Positions 26,741-35,458 of a stretch of DNA of 64,000 bases are shown here, piece after piece. Within the stretch, counting starts at the first letter, position 1; each line of letters begins with the position of its first letter. Source of the DNA: Salinicola acroporae (GTDB lineage: Bacteria; Pseudomonadota; Gammaproteobacteria; Pseudomonadales; Halomonadaceae); contig NZ_PZJW01000004.1 in NCBI RefSeq assembly GCF_003206615.1, positions 293,081 through 357,080 on the forward strand, in the 5' to 3' direction. The translations under genes were made by a program, and so were the position numbers. The notes below the pieces were generated by a model. The model was given only the letters and a program-made list of their open reading frames with translations, ran no database searches and was not told the DNA's origin.

Positions 26741-27559
26741 CTATCGCATCGCGCCGAGAATGGCTTCGAGACGCGCCATGTTGAGCGCGACGATATCGAG
26801 CTTGTCGACCATCAGCGGGATCAGGAAGACCACGTAGATCAGCATCAGGAACGCGAACAGCAGGTTCTTGATCGGTAGCGACAGATCGAAGGCGTGAAGG
26901 TTCGGTGCCATCCTGGCGACGTAGGCCAGCATCAGGTCGGCGATCAGCAGCGCGATCACCAGCGGGGCGATCATCAGCACGCCGACCTGCATCACCTGGT
27001 CGAGCAGACCGAGCAGCGACATCGCCGAGGTCTGCGACAGCAGCGGCACGAAGTCCACCGCCGGCCACAGCGCATAGCTGCGATAGAAGCCGTCGAGCAG
27101 CAGCATGAAGCCGCCGGTGATGAAGAACAGTGCCAGCAGCGTGATCGTCAGCAGCGTCGAGGTCACCCCGGTTTCGGTCGCGCCCATCGGATCGACGATC
27201 TGTGCCATGGTCGAGCCGCGCTGCAGGTCGATCAGCTCGCCGGCCACCTCGGCCGCCCAGAACGGCACGCCGAAGACCAGGCCGATGGCGACGCCGATCA
27301 GCAGCTCCTTGATCACCATGCCGGCGACGCTGAAGGTCGACAGGGTCTCCGCGTTCACCATGGCGTCGAACAGCGGCACGATCAGCGGCAGCGAGATCGT
27401 CACCGCCACGGCGGAGCGGATCATGCCGGTCAGCCCCAGGCGATTGAAGGCCGGCGTCACCAGCACCATGCCCAGGGCCCGGGCCACGCCAACGGCCGCC
27501 GCCGCGATCAGCGGATAGGCGAAGTCGGTGAGGAACTGGGCAAAATCGTCGTAGTTCAT
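26741..27559 (-). CDS. sctT: Type III secretion export-gate protein SctT
   Basis: 272-aa inner-membrane protein of the YscT/HrcT/RhcT family, part of the SctRST export gate. It has several hydrophobic segments and family landmarks: FGVPFWAAEVAGELIDLQRGSTMAQIVDP and ADLMLAYVARMAPNLHAFDLSLPIKNL. It starts 52 bp after sctS. The next gene is the translocator rather than sctU, which in most systems follows directly. The 174-bp gap to the translocator start may hold a promoter but no clear -35/-10 was found. Confidence 0.95.
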   Translation of the reverse strand: MNYDDFAQFLTDFAYPLIAAAAVGVARALGMVLVTPAFNRLGLTGMIRSAVAVTISLPLIVPLFDAMVNAETLSTFSVAGMVIKELLIGVAIGLVFGVPFWAAEVAGELIDLQRGSTMAQIVDPMGATETGVTSTLLTITLLALFFITGGFMLLLDGFYRSYALWPAVDFVPLLSQTSAMSLLGLLDQVMQVGVLMIAPLVIALLIADLMLAYVARMAPNLHAFDLSLPIKNLLFAFLMLIYVVFLIPLMVDKLDIVALNMARLEAILGAMR

Positions 27560-27611
27560 CGATCTCTTGGATTTCTCAAGAAGGAAGCGCAGCCGGTCAG
27601 GTCGCGTTTCC

Positions 27612-27881
27612 TCAGCGCGACCAGGCGGCGAAATTGTCCAGCACCTGATCGGTGAGATTGACGATCTGCCCGGCCAGCAGCGGCCCCGAGAGAATCAGCA
27701 CCAGCAGTACCGCGACCAGCTTGACCGCCTGCGGCAGCGTCTGGTCCTGGATCTGGGTCAGCGCCTGCAGCAGGCCGACGCCGAAACCGACGGCGATCGC
27801 CACCAGCAGCGCCGGTGCCGACACCAGCAGCACCGTCCACAGGGCGTTCTTCATCAGTGAGAGAAAGATGTCGTCGGTCAT
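27612..27881 (-). CDS. sctS: Type III secretion export-gate protein SctS
   Basis: 89-aa protein with two transmembrane helices, the usual SctS size (YscS/HrcS/RhcS). Residues ALTQIQDQTLPQAVKLVAV form the conserved loop and second helix of the gate. It lies 1 bp after the sctR stop and is part of the core sctRST group. Confidence 0.95.
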   Translation of the reverse strand: MTDDIFLSLMKNALWTVLLVSAPALLVAIAVGFGVGLLQALTQIQDQTLPQAVKLVAVLLVLILSGPLLAGQIVNLTDQVLDNFAAWSR

Positions 27882-27882
27882 C

Positions 27883-28542
27883 CTAGCCGCCTCCGTAACT
27901 CAAGATCAGTCCATGCATCAGCCGCGACCAGCCGTCTACCGCCACGAACAGGAAAATCTTCAGCGGAATCGAGATCAGCGTGGGCGAAACCATCATCATG
28001 CCCATCGCCATCAGCACGTTGGAGACGATCAGGTCGATGATCAGAAACGGGATATAGAGCAGAAAGCCGATCTCGAAGGCGCGGGTCAGTTCGGAACTGA
28101 CGAAGGCGGGAATCAGTACGATCAGGTCGTCGCTCTTGAGGTCCTCGCGGGCTTCGTCGGACCACAGCGTGCGGGTGGCATCGATGAAGAACGCCCGCTC
28201 GTGTTCACTGGCGTAGCGCGACAGATACGCCTGCAGCGGCCCGCGCAGGGCCTCGCCGGTCTGCTTGATCTCCTCGACGCTGGCCAGGCCCGCCGAGCGC
28301 TGCTCGAACTCATGGGCCATCTCGCCGATCAACGGCGTGGTGATATAGACCGTCAGGATCAGTGCGATGCCGTAGAGGACCAGGTTAGGGGGCGTCTGCT
28401 GCACCCCGAGGGCGTTGCGGATCAGGAACAGCACCACCGAGATCTTGAGAAAGCCGGTCATCGTCACTACCGCCAGCGGCACCAGGCCGATGGTGGCGAC
28501 CACGATGATGATCGCGATCAGGTTGGGCTGAAACTCAGTCAT
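27883..28542 (-). CDS. sctR: Type III secretion export-gate protein SctR
   Basis: 219-aa YscR/HrcR/RhcR homologue with four hydrophobic segments; conserved parts include TMTGFLKISVVLFLIRNALGVQQTPPN, IPAFVSSELTRAFEIGFLLYIPFLIIDL and VSPTLISIPLKIFLFVAVDGW. The ATG at 28542 overlaps the end of sctQ by 8 bp and gives the normal N-terminus; in-frame upstream codons belong to sctQ sequence in another frame. Confidence 0.95.
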   Translation of the reverse strand: MTEFQPNLIAIIIVVATIGLVPLAVVTMTGFLKISVVLFLIRNALGVQQTPPNLVLYGIALILTVYITTPLIGEMAHEFEQRSAGLASVEEIKQTGEALRGPLQAYLSRYASEHERAFFIDATRTLWSDEAREDLKSDDLIVLIPAFVSSELTRAFEIGFLLYIPFLIIDLIVSNVLMAMGMMMVSPTLISIPLKIFLFVAVDGWSRLMHGLILSYGGG

Positions 28543-28909
28543 CCCCGGCGCGCCCGTCGTCGAGCGCGAGCCTCTCGACCTGCACCCCGATCGCGTCACC
28601 GATGGCAATCAGGCGTCCACGCCCCATCCGCCGGCCGTTGACGACCAGGTCGACCGCCCGCTCGGGACGCCGTTCCAGCGGTAGCACGCTGCCCTCGCCG
28701 AGTTGGCGCAGTTCGCCGAGCGAGAGCTCCAGCCGACCCAGTTCGCAGGTCAACTGTACCGGCAGGTCGTCCAGGTTCCGGTCGACCGAATCTAGAGGGC
28801 TCGTGTGCGAACTATCCACGTCCGGTACTTCCGGCGTCGGTGCCGAACTCTCCTGGGCCGTTCCGGATCGCTCGGGGGATGTTGATTTATCCACAGGGGG
28901 TTCGCTCAT
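28535..28909 (-). other. Possible internal translation start giving SctQ-C (about 124 aa)
   Basis: An in-frame ATG at 28909 is preceded by AAAGAGAGTG, a plausible ribosome-binding site, and the product would consist of the linker plus the C-terminal SpoA domain. Internal SctQ products are known for YscQ and SpaO, and Pseudomonas encodes the same halves as separate hrcQA and hrcQB genes. No direct evidence for use here. Confidence 0.4.
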
Positions 28910-29791
28910 GGCACTCTCTTTATAAGGACGGTTCGGGGCTTCGCAGGGGGAATTCGGGACTCGTTCGGGGGAACTCGCGCCGAGCGGCCCTTCGACATGC
29001 AGACCGGTCTCGCCAAGGCGGGCCCGGCAGCCGAAATGGTCGGCGAGATTCAGTCGGACGCCGTCGGCGGTTGCGCCGTCGAGCATGACCACGTCGCCGG
29101 CGCGCAGGCTGCGCCATTGGCCCAGCGTCAGGGTCTGGGCGCCGCTCTCGATTCGCAGGGTCGCCATGATGCCGTCGGCCGGGGCGCGGTGCGCCGGGAA
29201 GGCACTGTCGAGCGTCGACAGCAGTCGCTCGGCGGTGGCCACCGGCAGATCGAGGGCGAGCGGGTGCGATTCGCCCTCGAGCTCGAACGCGACACAGATG
29301 CGCGCGGGGCGCTCCACGGTTGCCGATATCGCAGGCCGCAGCTGGATGTCGATGCCCAGCCGGCGCTCCAGCGGCTCCAGCCACTCCAGCCAGACGACCT
29401 CCAGCCACATGGCGGCCAGCTCGCGATCCACCTCGCGCAGGTCTCGCCGGAGATCGGGATGCTGACCGAGCCGGTCCAGTGCCGCTGCGCTGCCGGACAG
29501 GGTCAGGGGTTCCCCGCCCAGGTCGAGGGTGATCGACCAGGCCGGCTCGATGGCGGTGTCCTCGGGCAGCAAGCGCAGCGTGGCCTTGCGGTCGCGCCAG
29601 TCGAATTCGAGCGGCCGGCGAGCGACGTGCAGCGCGTTGTGCAGCGCCAGACGGTCGGCCGCCATCGCGGGCAGCGATGCCAGCGACAACGGTGTCGCCC
29701 GGCCCGGCGCGGCGACCTCGGGTGCAACGTCGGCCGTGGTCGTCGAGGGCGGGTCCGAAACCCGTCGAGACGTCGTGGATAGTTGGGTCAC
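28535..29791 (-). CDS. sctQ: Type III secretion cytoplasmic ring (sorting platform) protein SctQ
   Basis: 418-aa C-ring protein (YscQ/HrcQ/RhcQ) with two SpoA-like domains, one near residues 205-280 (LRIESGAQTLTLGQWRSLRAGDVVMLD) and one at the C-terminus (LTCELGRLELSLGELRQLGEGSVLPLE then VNGRRMGRGRLIAIGDAIGVQVERL). The GTG at 29791 forms a GTGA overlap with the sctO stop. A Pro/Ser-rich linker begins at an internal Met (residue 295) with its own upstream AGAGAG, so a shorter C-terminal product is possible. Confidence 0.9.
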   Translation of the reverse strand: MTQLSTTSRRVSDPPSTTTADVAPEVAAPGRATPLSLASLPAMAADRLALHNALHVARRPLEFDWRDRKATLRLLPEDTAIEPAWSITLDLGGEPLTLSGSAAALDRLGQHPDLRRDLREVDRELAAMWLEVVWLEWLEPLERRLGIDIQLRPAISATVERPARICVAFELEGESHPLALDLPVATAERLLSTLDSAFPAHRAPADGIMATLRIESGAQTLTLGQWRSLRAGDVVMLDGATADGVRLNLADHFGCRARLGETGLHVEGPLGASSPERVPNSPCEAPNRPYKESAMSEPPVDKSTSPERSGTAQESSAPTPEVPDVDSSHTSPLDSVDRNLDDLPVQLTCELGRLELSLGELRQLGEGSVLPLERRPERAVDLVVNGRRMGRGRLIAIGDAIGVQVERLALDDGRAGDD

Positions 29792-30270
29792 CTCTGCGCT
29801 CCCTGCGGCGGTCGCATCTCTTCCATCTCCAGCTCCGCCAGCCGCTCGGCATCGACCGCCTGCGCGCGGGAGCGATCGGCCTGCAGGCGGTCCAGCGCCT
29901 GCTCGGCGCGCCGGCATCTCGCCCATTCGGCGGCCCGCTCGTCGCGTTCGGCATCGGCGGTCCGGCGCTCCCGCACCAGCTTTCGCCGCTGCTGGAGCAA
30001 CGATTCCTGGCGTCCGGCATCGTCGGCCAGCGTCTGCTGCCACGCCGCCATGGCCTCGGCGCCCATCGGCTGCTGCGCGCTGTCGTCGAAGAGCGCCTGC
30101 TCGCGACGCCTGGAGGCGCGCTGGTGCTGGTCGAGAGAAACCTCCAGTGCCTGGTGGCGGGCGTCCAGGTCGCGACAGCGGCGCTGGCTCGCCGTCAGTG
30201 CCTCCTCGGCTCTGCGGGTACGATGACGCCGCAGCTGCATCAGGCGCTCGAGTGGGTGCAACGAGGTCAT
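29788..30270 (-). CDS. sctO: Type III secretion stalk protein SctO (YscO/Y4yJ-like)
   Basis: 160-aa, almost entirely helical, Arg/Glu/Gln-rich protein predicted to form a two-stranded coiled coil, like YscO, HrpO, Y4yJ and flagellar FliJ. It is identified by this composition, its length and its position between sctN and sctQ; SctO proteins are too divergent for motif assignment. It connects the ATPase to SctV. ATGA-type overlap with sctN on one side and GTGA overlap with sctQ on the other. Confidence 0.85.
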   Translation of the reverse strand: MTSLHPLERLMQLRRHRTRRAEEALTASQRRCRDLDARHQALEVSLDQHQRASRRREQALFDDSAQQPMGAEAMAAWQQTLADDAGRQESLLQQRRKLVRERRTADAERDERAAEWARCRRAEQALDRLQADRSRAQAVDAERLAELEMEEMRPPQGAQR

Positions 30271-31643
30271 TGGGCGATCTCCTTCAGCCGCTTCAACGTC
30301 TCCGCGAAATCGCTGCGATCGTCACGGGACTGGCGCAGGAAGGCCTCGATCTCGGTGTGCTTGCGAATCGCCTCGTCGGTGGCGGCGTCGCTGCCCTCGC
30401 GATACTCGCCCACCTGAAGCAGCAACTCGACGTCCCGATAGCGCGCCATCAGGTCGCGGACCTTGGCCGCGTGACGGCGATGCTCGTCGTCGGCGACGTT
30501 CTCCATCAGCCGGCTGCGGCTGGCCAGCACATCGATCGCCGGAAAATGGTCACGCCGTGCGAGCTCGGCGCTCAATACGATGTGTCCGTCGAGGATGGCG
30601 CGGGTCTCCTCCGCCACCGGGTCCAGGGTGCCGTCTCCCTCGGTCAGCACCGTGTAGATGGCGGTGATGGTGCCGCTGGCGGAATCGCCCGGGCCGGCGC
30701 GTTCGAGCAGCCGGGGCAGGGCGGCGAACAGCGATGGCGGGTAACCGCGTCGGGTCGGCGGTTCGCCCGCGGCCAGGCCGATCTCGCGCTGGGCACGGGC
30801 AAATCGAGTGAGGCTGTCGACCAGCAGCAGCACGTCGCGGCCCTGGTCGCGGAAATACTCCGCCACGCCGGTGGCGACCAGCGCCGCGCGGGCGCGCTCG
30901 ATGGCGGGGCGGTCCGAGGTGGAGACGACACAGACGGTACGGCGACGCGCGTCGGCGTCCAGCTGCACGTCGAGCAGTTCGCGCACCTCGCGGCCGCGCT
31001 CGCCGACCAGGCCGAGCACCACCACCTCGGCGCTGCTGCCCTTGACGATGGCCGAGAGCAGCGACGATTTACCCACGCCGGGTTCACCGAACAGGCCGAC
31101 ACGCTGGCCTCTCGCCACGGTGTTGAGCGCATCGATGGCACGCACGCCGAGCGCCAGCGGTTGCTCGATCAACTGGCGGCGCAGTGGCGCGGGCGGCTCG
31201 GCATGCACGGGATACTCGCGCAGCGGGGGGGCCGAGTGTGCGGTATCGCCGGGCGGCGTCGCCGCAGCGTCCAGCCACTCTCCCAGCGGGCTGATGACCC
31301 GGCCCAGCAGCGCTTCGCCGACCGCCACGCCTTGGGCGCGCCCGGTAGCGATCACTTCGCTGCGCGTGGAGAGTCCGTGAAGTTCACCGATGGGCGAGAG
31401 GATCGCGTCCTCTTCCTCGAAACCGACCACTTCGGCGGCGACGCGACGTCCGCTGACCGGGTCGCGCAGATAGCAGAGTTCGCCGATGCTGACGCTCTCG
31501 ATGCTGGCGTGAATCAGCAGGCCGCGGATGCGGCGCACCCGACCGCTGACCCGGCGGGTCTCCGTCCGGGCCAGGCGTTGGCCGAGCCTCGGCAGCAGCG
31601 TGTCGAGCGCGACCGTGGCCCGGTCCGGGTCAGGTCGGCTCAT
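30267..31643 (-). CDS. sctN: Type III secretion ATPase SctN
   Basis: 458-aa F1-beta-like ATPase (YscN/HrcN/RhcN) that unfolds effectors and detaches chaperones. Walker A GEPGVGKSS is at residues 186-194, Walker B VLLLVD at about 271-276, and the secretion-ATPase signature SLFAALPRLLERAG is present. The ATG at 31643 overlaps the sctL stop by 4 bp. Order sctL-N-O-Q is as in rhizobial systems. Confidence 0.96.
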   Translation of the reverse strand: MSRPDPDRATVALDTLLPRLGQRLARTETRRVSGRVRRIRGLLIHASIESVSIGELCYLRDPVSGRRVAAEVVGFEEEDAILSPIGELHGLSTRSEVIATGRAQGVAVGEALLGRVISPLGEWLDAAATPPGDTAHSAPPLREYPVHAEPPAPLRRQLIEQPLALGVRAIDALNTVARGQRVGLFGEPGVGKSSLLSAIVKGSSAEVVVLGLVGERGREVRELLDVQLDADARRRTVCVVSTSDRPAIERARAALVATGVAEYFRDQGRDVLLLVDSLTRFARAQREIGLAAGEPPTRRGYPPSLFAALPRLLERAGPGDSASGTITAIYTVLTEGDGTLDPVAEETRAILDGHIVLSAELARRDHFPAIDVLASRSRLMENVADDEHRRHAAKVRDLMARYRDVELLLQVGEYREGSDAATDEAIRKHTEIEAFLRQSRDDRSDFAETLKRLKEIAQ

Positions 31644-32239
31644 GCCGGCTCCTGGCCGTCCACCGGCGCGTCGAGCAGCGCCTGGCGGAGAACGTCGAGT
31701 TGCGAATCCACACCGATGTCCATCACCGCGACCGGGGTCATCAGCAGGCACTGTTCCGGCCCCAGTTGGGGGTCGGCTTCGACCTCGTAGTCTTGCGTGA
31801 CGGTTGGATCCGCCGAGAGCAGCGTCGCCACTCGCGCCTCCAGCGATGGGGCCACGCGAATACGGATCCGATGCTCCTGCCGCCACTCGCGCAGCGCCTG
31901 GCGAACGCAGTGGGCGACCAGCTCTGCCTCGTCGAACTCGCCGAGCAGGCGTCGGACCAGGTCCAGCGCGAGTTCGGCCAGCGCCGGTTCGAGATGCTCC
32001 AGGTAGCGAGCCACGTCATCCCGGGTGGTCGTCAGCAGCCGGGCGGCTTGTATCTCGCCTGCGCGACGCCCGGCCTCGAAGCCCTCGGCATAAGCCTCGT
32101 CGCGGGCTTCACGAAGCACCCGATCCTGGTCGGCCGCCTGTCGGCGCGCGCGGTCCAGAAAGGCGTAGCCATCGATCCAGGCTTCGGCTTCCTCGGCACG
32201 CAGAATCACCTTGCCGGGACGGGGCGGCAGTGAATTCAT
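31640..32239 (-). CDS. sctL: Type III secretion stator protein SctL (NolV-like)
   Basis: 199-aa homologue of YscL/HrpE/NolV, related to FliH and V/F-ATPase stators, which tethers the SctN ATPase. It starts with a short N-terminal strand (PGKVILRAEEAEAW), then a charged helix with DEAYAEGFEAGRRAGEIQA, and ends in the globular FliH-like domain. ATGA overlaps join it to sctK and sctN. Confidence 0.88.
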   Translation of the reverse strand: MNSLPPRPGKVILRAEEAEAWIDGYAFLDRARRQAADQDRVLREARDEAYAEGFEAGRRAGEIQAARLLTTTRDDVARYLEHLEPALAELALDLVRRLLGEFDEAELVAHCVRQALREWRQEHRIRIRVAPSLEARVATLLSADPTVTQDYEVEADPQLGPEQCLLMTPVAVMDIGVDSQLDVLRQALLDAPVDGQEPA

Positions 32240-32901
32240 GGCCGGTCACCCCCTAGATCCGGCGCTGCCGGCCCAGCGGGCTGATCCTCGGCGGCAGCCG
32301 CCGTTTCGGCGCCAAGTCGCTCGGCGGCGGCCAGGCGTGCGATCGCCACGGCGCCATCGTTCGCCTCGGCGTCGTCGCGCTCCAGCCTGCCGTACCAGCC
32401 CAACCGCAACCAGGCGCGCAGCGCGGCGGGCTGGGCGTCGGCCCAGGCCAGCAGACAGCTTCTGCCATCCCGCTCGACCCGGGCCTCGAAGGCGTCGAGA
32501 TCGCCCAGGTCGCTCTCCTCGGTCTGGCCATGCTCCCGCTTGGCCAGTGCCAGGGCGTAGAGCTCGGCACCGAAGCGCTGTCTGACTGCCGCGACCCGGG
32601 GCGCCCGGATCTCGCGGACCAGGGCACTGGCATGGAAGATGATGCCCGCCGCGCGAGTACAGGCTGTCAGCGCTTCCCCATCGAGCAGGCAAAGCGTCTG
32701 GTCGATGGGGTCTCTCGGCGGCAGTTCGGCCTGGATGGGGAGGTCGTGGCGGCGCCGGAGCCGTTCGGCCAGTCGATGCTGGAACCGCGGCTGGCGGCAC
32801 CAGCGGTGCAGCGTCTCGTCGCTGGCGATACCGTCCAGGGTGCCGATCCAGTGGGCCGGATCGATTCGCACCGGCAGCTCGGGCAGTGGCGTCGCCGTCA
32901 T
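32236..32901 (-). CDS. sctK: Type III secretion sorting-platform protein SctK (NolU-like)
   Basis: 221-aa protein in the position of YscK/HrpD/NolU between sctJ and sctL. It is a divergent family; supporting features are the length, the internal HASALVREIRAPRVAAVRQRFG and DLDAFEARVERDG stretches, absence of membrane segments, and 4-bp overlaps with both neighbours. The Ala-rich tail (from about residue 190) is unlikely to be structured. SctK links SctD to the SctQ ring. Confidence 0.8.
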   Translation of the reverse strand: MTATPLPELPVRIDPAHWIGTLDGIASDETLHRWCRQPRFQHRLAERLRRRHDLPIQAELPPRDPIDQTLCLLDGEALTACTRAAGIIFHASALVREIRAPRVAAVRQRFGAELYALALAKREHGQTEESDLGDLDAFEARVERDGRSCLLAWADAQPAALRAWLRLGWYGRLERDDAEANDGAVAIARLAAAERLGAETAAAAEDQPAGPAAPDLGGDRP

Positions 32902-33722
32902 GACGGGGTCGCCAGGTCGTAGGGGCGTTGGCGGCGCTGGCGCCAGACCAGCCAGCCGACCGCGATGCCGAGTACGAGAATCGCCACGCTCAGCAGACCG
33001 AACAGCCAGCCGGCACGCGCCACGCTGGCGGCCGGCATCGCGATGCCAAGAAACGAGCTCATGGCCGGCTGAGGGGCCGAGCGTGTCTCCTCGGGCAGGG
33101 ATGAGACCACCGGCACCACCGATACCTTGTCGTAGGAGAGGCCGGCGATACCGTTGGCCACCAGGGTCTTGATCTGCGGGATCAGCGGGGCGATATCCAG
33201 CGAAGGAATGTAGCGCACGAAGACCGAGGCCGAGGAGGGCGTGCTGTTCTGCTGCAGCAGGTCGTTGTCAGGCAGCACCACGTGGACCCGTGCTGACAGC
33301 ACGCCGTCGATCTGGGAGACGGTGTGGGAGAGTTCCTGGCTCAGCGCGTAGATCATCTGGGCGCGCTCCTGGACCGGTGACGACACCAGGCCGTTGCCCT
33401 GGAAGACTTCGCCGAGATTGGCGAACTTGCGTTCCGGCAGACCGGCGCGGTCGAGCACGTCGACCGCTTCGGCAAAGCGGCTCTCGTCGACGGTGACGCG
33501 CATCCGGCCCTCATCCTCGGCATGGCGACTGGCGGGGATGCCGTTGCGTGCCAGGGTCGCCACGATGACATTGGCCTCGCGCTCGTCGAGCTGGGTGTAG
33601 AGATCGGTGTCGCAGGCCTGTAGCAGCAGGGCCATCACCAGCAACGCAAGCCAGTGCAGCGGGTGTCGGTAACGGTTTCGGAATGGCCACGAAGGGCTGA
33701 AGCGTCGATCGAGAGGCGCCAA
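32898..33722 (-). CDS. sctJ: Type III secretion inner-ring lipoprotein SctJ
   Basis: 274-aa YscJ/HrcJ/RhcJ homologue. An N-terminal signal ends in the lipobox LLQAC (Cys37), followed by the YscJ domain (DLYTQLDEREANVIVATLARNGI, VFVRYIPSLDIAPLIPQIKTLVANGIAGL) and a C-terminal transmembrane helix (about residues 235-257). The reading frame opens with a TTG at 33722, directly after sctI; the next ATG lies inside the signal peptide, so the TTG is the probable start. Confidence 0.93.
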   Translation of the reverse strand: MAPLDRRFSPSWPFRNRYRHPLHWLALLVMALLLQACDTDLYTQLDEREANVIVATLARNGIPASRHAEDEGRMRVTVDESRFAEAVDVLDRAGLPERKFANLGEVFQGNGLVSSPVQERAQMIYALSQELSHTVSQIDGVLSARVHVVLPDNDLLQQNSTPSSASVFVRYIPSLDIAPLIPQIKTLVANGIAGLSYDKVSVVPVVSSLPEETRSAPQPAMSSFLGIAMPAASVARAGWLFGLLSVAILVLGIAVGWLVWRQRRQRPYDLATPS

Positions 33723-33725
33723 GGG

Positions 33726-34178
33726 TCATTGACCTTTTAGTAGGGTGTTGGCCGAGCCCGATACCTGAGTGGCACCTCGCACCACCATGGTGGTCTCGAT
33801 GGAGTGGTCGAAGACCTGGCTCAGCGAATCGACGACTTTCGCCATCTTGTCGTCGCCGATGGCGGTGGGCCTGTCGCCGGCATCCGGCGCTGGCGAGACT
33901 TCCTGGGTGGTCACCTTGGCGAAGCGATCGGGGGCCTGGGCATCGGGAACCTTCGCCTGTTGCGCGAAGCTGTTGACCCGGTCGACGAAGCCGTCGAGAT
34001 TGTTGATCAAGTTCGAGCCCAGCTCGCCGGGGCTTGCGCCAGGGGGCGCGGCGCCGGCCTGGCCGGCCATGTGCTCGAACAGGTTCTGCGATGCCAGCGT
34101 CTTGGCGCTCATCTCCGATGGGGTCGGCGCGGGTGTCGTCATCGGCACCCCCGCCCCCGGTGGTGTCACGGGAGTCAT
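33726..34178 (-). CDS. sctI: Type III secretion inner-rod protein SctI (NolB/HrpB-like)
   Basis: 150-aa protein with a Pro-rich N-terminus and an amphipathic helical C-terminus ending in ATQVSGSANTLLKGQ, which matches the conserved end of SctI/HrpB/NolB proteins ('...T..VNTLLKGQ'). It is placed directly before sctJ, as in nolB-rhcJ. It would form the rod between export gate and needle. GAGG upstream supports the ATG at 34178. Confidence 0.82.
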   Translation of the reverse strand: MTPVTPPGAGVPMTTPAPTPSEMSAKTLASQNLFEHMAGQAGAAPPGASPGELGSNLINNLDGFVDRVNSFAQQAKVPDAQAPDRFAKVTTQEVSPAPDAGDRPTAIGDDKMAKVVDSLSQVFDHSIETTMVVRGATQVSGSANTLLKGQ

Positions 34179-34308
34179 CCTTCACCTCGTGTTCGGGCCC
34201 ATGATGGGCCGATGTCGATTCCAATGACGGCGACCGGTCATCACGGCGCGTCGCCCCAACCGGTCGTCGTCCCTCGCCACCTCGCGTGACTCGGGCTTGG
34301 ATGTCCGT

Positions 34309-34506
34309 CTACTCTTCGCCGCCCGACATGGCCTCGCTGAGCATCTCCTTCATCATCGGCATCAGGATCAACTGCCCTCCAACCTGAACCATGCCCTCGG
34401 ACATCGCTTCCTGGAACTTGGCATTGTCGACGGCGTCGTCGAAAGCCTGGGAGTCGGGGGTGGATTCGCCAGTCGCGCTGGCATTGCCTACGGCATCGAT
34501 AGCCAT
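34309..34506 (-). CDS. Small T3SS-associated helical protein (65 aa), possible needle or rod subunit
   Basis: The start at 34506 has a strong AAGGAG site 8 bases upstream. The product has a disordered N-terminal half (Ser/Thr/Asp-rich) and a C-terminal amphipathic, Met-rich helix (EGMVQVGGQLILMPMMKEML). It has no signal peptide. Its size and place just before sctI suit an exported subunit, but no family signature was recognised; a second small candidate heads the sctD block. Confidence 0.65.
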   Translation of the reverse strand: MAIDAVGNASATGESTPDSQAFDDAVDNAKFQEAMSEGMVQVGGQLILMPMMKEMLSEAMSGGEE

Positions 34507-34667
34507 GTGTCGTCTCCTTCGGTTTGGCATTGACCGATCGGCGTCGAGCCGTCGGTGAGTCGTCGTACCGTTCTTAGAGAGCGTGTTCGGGAACGGTCAT
34601 TGATGAGCGTCGCCGTGGAATGACGGCCCGCTCGTTCCTGCCTCGTTGTCCTGACTGCCGCACACGA

Positions 34668-35258
34668 TTACTGTGCGACGGCCGGTTGCGCCACGCTGCC
34701 CCGGAAGACCTTGACCTCACCGGGTGCCGAGGGCGCTGGCATCCGCCTGGAATCCTCCACCCGCTGCGCCACCTCCGTCAGCCAGGCGGGCGGGCCCATC
34801 GCCTCGAGGCGGTGGCGGCCATCCTGGAAATCGGCACTCAATGGCGAGCCGATCCTCGTCGCCTCGATCTCGGCGCTCAAGCGCGACACGTCGACTCCGT
34901 CGAGATCGAAGCTTCGACGACCCAACTCCTCGCGCGCGGCGACGTGGAGCACATAGCCGTCGAAGAACCACGCCAGCCCGTTCGCCCGGCAGACCTGTTG
35001 CAGAAAGGCCTGAGCGGTGTCGGCGTGGATATCGCCGCGGACCTCGCCCGTCACCGCGCTACTGACCTCGACCGGCAGCGACAGGTTGCGTCCGAACTCC
35101 TGCAACACGTCGCGCACGTTCTGATCGATCACCACATAGCGGTAGCTTTGGTCTGCCCATGGGGCGTCGGCGGCGAAGGCACCGTTGCCCGCCAACCCGA
35201 ACACCAACGCGATGACGACCAAGGATCGCCACCGGGCTCCATGGCGGCGAATGCCCAT
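34668..35258 (-). CDS. N-terminal part of split T3SS secretin (RhcC1/NolW-like)
   Basis: 196-aa exported protein: signal peptide about residues 1-29 (SLVVIALVFGLAGNGAFA), then the N0/N1-type domains found at the start of SctC secretins (YRYVVIDQNVRDVLQEFGRNLSLPVEVSSAVTGEVRG, and ANGLAWFFDGYVLHVAAREE). It stops well before any secretin core. Rhizobial systems encode this part separately as RhcC1/NolW, with the pore in RhcC2. Here the pore protein is encoded about 1.5 kb upstream. The ATG at 35258 is selected by the signal peptide. About 200 bp separates it from the divergent TPR lipoprotein gene. Confidence 0.85.
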   Translation of the reverse strand: MGIRRHGARWRSLVVIALVFGLAGNGAFAADAPWADQSYRYVVIDQNVRDVLQEFGRNLSLPVEVSSAVTGEVRGDIHADTAQAFLQQVCRANGLAWFFDGYVLHVAAREELGRRSFDLDGVDVSRLSAEIEATRIGSPLSADFQDGRHRLEAMGPPAWLTEVAQRVEDSRRMPAPSAPGEVKVFRGSVAQPAVAQ

Positions 35259-35458
35259 GAGGGCCACTGCCGCAGACGCTTCAATAACCCTAGCAAGATC
35301 GCGATGACGGTTTGGTGGCCGGTTATATGTCTTTTTGTGGCTTTCGCTTGCCCTGTGTAAACGACTGTCACCGTTCATTGACATGCTGCGCTGCCCCAAG
35401 CCGCCGGTTCTCCGGTACGCTGTTCCTCCACTCCTCGAGCCTCTGGACTGATTCACGG

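Noticed and set aside
29529..31790. A 753-codon + strand frame across the sctQ-O-N region
   Set aside because: It is antisense to three recognisable and overlapping T3SS genes, with low-complexity Arg/Ala/Ser composition.
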